DNA from: Rutstroemia sp. NJR-2017a BVV2
Taxonomy: Eukaryota; Ascomycota; Leotiomycetes; Helotiales; Rutstroemiaceae
DNA: 64,000 nt
Direction: 5' to 3'
Assembly (NCBI GenBank): GCA_002946415.1
Contig: NJPS01000003.1
Location: 1 to 64,000 of the forward strand
Below are positions 61,236 to 64,000 of the stretch, piece after piece. The notes under the pieces are model-generated. The model did no database searches, had not been told where the DNA came from, and was given only the letters and a program-made list of their open reading frames with translations. The position numbers were made by a program, and so were the translations under genes. Within the stretch, counting starts at the first letter, position 1; each line of letters opens with the position of its first letter.

Positions 61236-62518
61236 CAGATCGCGATGAAATGAGATGCATATACAGGGTTAGTTTAGTATACACAAACAGCTCCCCCTGT
61301 TGTATATACCGACCAATTATACTGCTGCGTCCAGCTTTTGCGCGTGAGGGCTGAGCCGCGGTAGGGTTGGGGAGGGGAGGGGGCTTGCGTTGTGTACTTT
61401 GTAGGTTACTATGAGACCCCGCAATGGGAAAAGTAAGCAGCGAAGGAAACGGAACTAATGCTTCCTTTCTTTCTTTTTCGGTGGGGGGCTGCTTACGTAG
61501 ATAGAGAGCTTGGTTGGTTGGGTAGATCACGAGTGTAACGGTAGGATTCAATGCGTAAGAGAAAAAAATAAGGTGGCTGGTTGTACGAGGAGGTGTTGTG
61601 CGACGGAATATACTTAGCGGGGTATGTTTGTAGCACAGACTCCGACTGCATTGGCGGTGCGGTTTCAACTACAGTATGGTTGGGATGATGGGATGGATGT
61701 ATTTAGTATCATGGCACAAAAGAAGTCAAAGTTAGGTCTATAGCATGTGTGCATGGAAGGCATATCCCATTTCACGAAGTACAGTACAGCATGGTGGATA
61801 CTTAATCCGGCAATTGCCCTTTGCTCCATGCTCTCTGGGCGTTTGATCGGCTTTCTTATACTCTGTATATACATCAAGGTTAATACTACATTGACACGAG
61901 AAGGATGATCAAACATCTACTTACGCACTCATGCTCGCACGAGCCATGGTCGAAAGTCACCGGACCAGACCTATTGTTCCTTCGATGGCCTGAAGGAGCC
62001 AGGTGAACTGAACGGTTCCTTTCGAGTCGTCGCCCGAGTATTCATGAAAGATTATTGGTGCGGAGCTTATTCATTCATATATATTCAGACAGAGATCTCG
62101 ACGGTGCAGAATCTGAAGGAAAGAAGGAAGTCTAGATACCTTGCAGAAGATCCATTCCCTTCAGTTTCACCTCTCTTGCATCAGAACTCTACTTACATAC
62201 TTACTTACCATAAGGCTACAGTACTATATGCAAGTCACACACACTGCAGGTACATACATACATACATATCTTACGTACCGACAGGTGCGTATTGTGTCGT
62301 ACAGTACGATTCTCCATTCGAGAACTCGGCTTCTCTTCTCCATCCGTAGATGGGGTTTCGGAATATTTTTTTTCATGCCGAGAACTATACTGTACGTGAA
62401 GCGGTGAAAGTTCTGACGCAGACAACTGCCGCGTAGGTATATACAGAGGAAGGCGGAGCAGAGAGCTTGGGGATCCACTAGAGCTACAGCCCACCACACC
62501 AGATAGATCAATGAATTG

Positions 62519-62537
62519 GTTGATTGATTGATTGATT
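62519..62537. repeat. GATT microsatellite
   Basis: About five GATT units. Confidence 0.85.
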
Positions 62538-64000
62538 GCCCCCGCTATAGGTTACCTTTCATCCATCCTTCCTTCCATCCTTCGTTCCTTCGTTCGGTGT
62601 TTGGTTTCGAGAATGGGGAGCTTGGGAGCTTGGGTGTCGAAGGTTGGATCTGGATCGGTCGGTCTCGTGCTAGATAGATGGATGGATTATCGCTCGAATA
62701 AATCAGCTGAATGGATGGATAGATGATATGAAATCCATATCTTTCTTATCTCTAACTTAACTCCGGCATCCTATTCTCAATATCAGTCGGTATCTATCTA
62801 GTTTCATCTATCCTCCCTTCCTCACCTCGCTCATACATTTTTGAGTCAAAGTCTCGACTCGTCTCGACTTGACTTGACGAACGAGGTTCTCCTATTCTTC
62901 TCCAGCACGGGGTCGCTCGCTCGCTTACTGAATGCAACGACCGACCGAAATTATCAAATTTCTAAACCCGACATTCGTTTGGGATGCTCGTGCTCAAGCT
63001 GAAGCTTAAGCTCGGATCATTTGCTACTCGTGGAAGCATATGTGTTCTTCTTTTCTTCTTCGTCGTCTCCGCGGAGAGGTACCGGGACTGGGACTGGGAC
63101 TAGGTTTGGTTCAGATTGGTTCGAGGATGGATGCATTTGAAGATCGTTGTGTTGGATGGTGGGAATGCGGGGATTTGAGGTGGGTTAGGTTAGTTGTCCT
63201 TAATTGCTTTTCGCTTTTTATCCTCTTGAAGCTTGAGGGAGGGAGAATGGGACAGGATGGGTTACGGAAGGTGCATGCATAGACAGGTGGGTTTCAAGAT
63301 AGACATATTGGACCCTGAATAAATAACCGCGAATCCACACTCCGACTTAAGTTAAGTGAAGCGACGATGTCATGCGTGGGCACGAAAATTTACTTCTTTA
63401 CCTCAAACAGCACTGCAGTGAAAAGAACTTTCTTCCGTCTTACTTCCACAGTGGAGCTCAAAGCGGAGTGAAAAGATGGTATCTGTGTGAAACTACCTAG
63501 GTAGATAAGGTAAGCGCGAACCCGTTGCTGTGGTAGAGAAGAGTTTTATCTGGGGTTCTTACGAACTACTGTATGAACGACGTGGGACCTTGACCTTGTT
63601 CTATGGGGATTGCTGCATTTCCATTGACAAATGGTTCGGTCGATTATTCAATATATTTTTTTCTTTTTGCTTTTTTTTCTGCTCAACGAACGCGGTACGC
63701 ATGATGACGAAAGGGGGGCGACGAGTATGAAACGAAACGAGACAAGAGGAGGACTGTGTGTCGTTTCAATCAGTTTAATCTATTCCATGTTGATGAAACT
63801 TTCTTTTCAGATGATCATCTCATGATTCTTGATACTGTCACAGTGCAGTAGTTGGTAAGTTTAGCTTCTTAGTCCATTGTCAAAGGTCTGTCTTTTTCTT
63901 CTTTCTTGCACTTGTGCATTGCACATCTCCTATATATTCCGGTCTCGTCTCGCTTGAGAGCTTATCACACAACGCTTTGGCAGGGCTCGTGCTGATACGT

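Larger units (their letters stand above)
57401..64000. other. 6.6-kb gene-free region with simple repeats
   Basis: I find no supported coding exon, tRNA or rRNA. There are many short sequence repeats: ATGCAGCAGA (57951-57985), poly-A (about 60348-60362), poly-T (about 60949-60963), GATA (about 61219-61235), CATA (about 62251-62268) and GATT (about 62519-62537). Short ORFs occur on both strands at background level. With the region before it, about 9 kb upstream of Cdc25 lacks protein genes. Confidence 0.5.

Overview
This window is nuclear DNA of a filamentous ascomycete. Genes carry short GT-AG introns (about 45-120 nt), often with CTAAC/CTGAC-like branch sites. The inventory is typical of Pezizomycotina: Elongin A, CstF-64 with a hinge, fused PurK-PurE Ade2, DPP V, the fungal rhodopsin-like family, HET and NACHT-ankyrin proteins, and a GH71 with a C-terminal glucan-binding module. 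Overall flavour suggests Leotiomycetes, possibly Sclerotiniaceae (Botrytis/Sclerotinia/Monilinia). That placement is inference.

Layout. 0-5.3 kb: housekeeping genes NEDD8/RUB1, Elongin A, THO subunit 7 and tubulin cofactor A. 7-11.3 kb: two convergent secreted glycoside hydrolases (GH71 mutanase with CBM24-like tail; GH5 cellulase-like). 12.2-17 kb: sphingoid base kinase and a seven-helix rhodopsin-domain protein. 19.4-28.2 kb: secreted dipeptidyl peptidase V, prohibitin 2, CstF-64-like RNA-processing factor and ADE2. 28.2-39.8 kb: an accessory stretch with gene relics, a C2H2 zinc-finger gene, a vestigial HET-domain ORF, a TGA-interrupted small ORF, a frameshifted multi-part pseudogene and one unknown ORF. 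40.8-42.3 kb: GINS subunit Sld5 and a U6 snRNA gene that appears to contain a spliceosomal intron. 43.2-50 kb: an immunity-type locus. It holds an NLR-like NACHT-ankyrin protein, a SesB-like alpha/beta hydrolase upstream on the same strand, and a divergent two-helix membrane protein. 53.2-55.1 kb: Cdc25/Mih1 phosphatase, flanked by unusually long gene-free DNA (3.3 kb on one side, about 9 kb on the other) full of pyrimidine tracts and simple repeats.

The most interesting system is at 43.2-48.6 kb. The NLR has a very short N-terminal exon (42 codons), and the SesB-like hydrolase has a separate C-terminal exon. Both encode related Gly/Asn/Phe-rich segments (core GRF-[ST]-x-x-GG-x-Q). This matches the known fungal plan in which an NLR activates a partner effector by amyloid templating between matching short motifs. 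The motif itself was not assigned to a named class. The NLR also carries ten near-identical 33-residue ankyrin units, as expected of fast-evolving fungal recognition receptors. Exon models for the main multi-exon genes were checked for frame: exon lengths sum to multiples of three.
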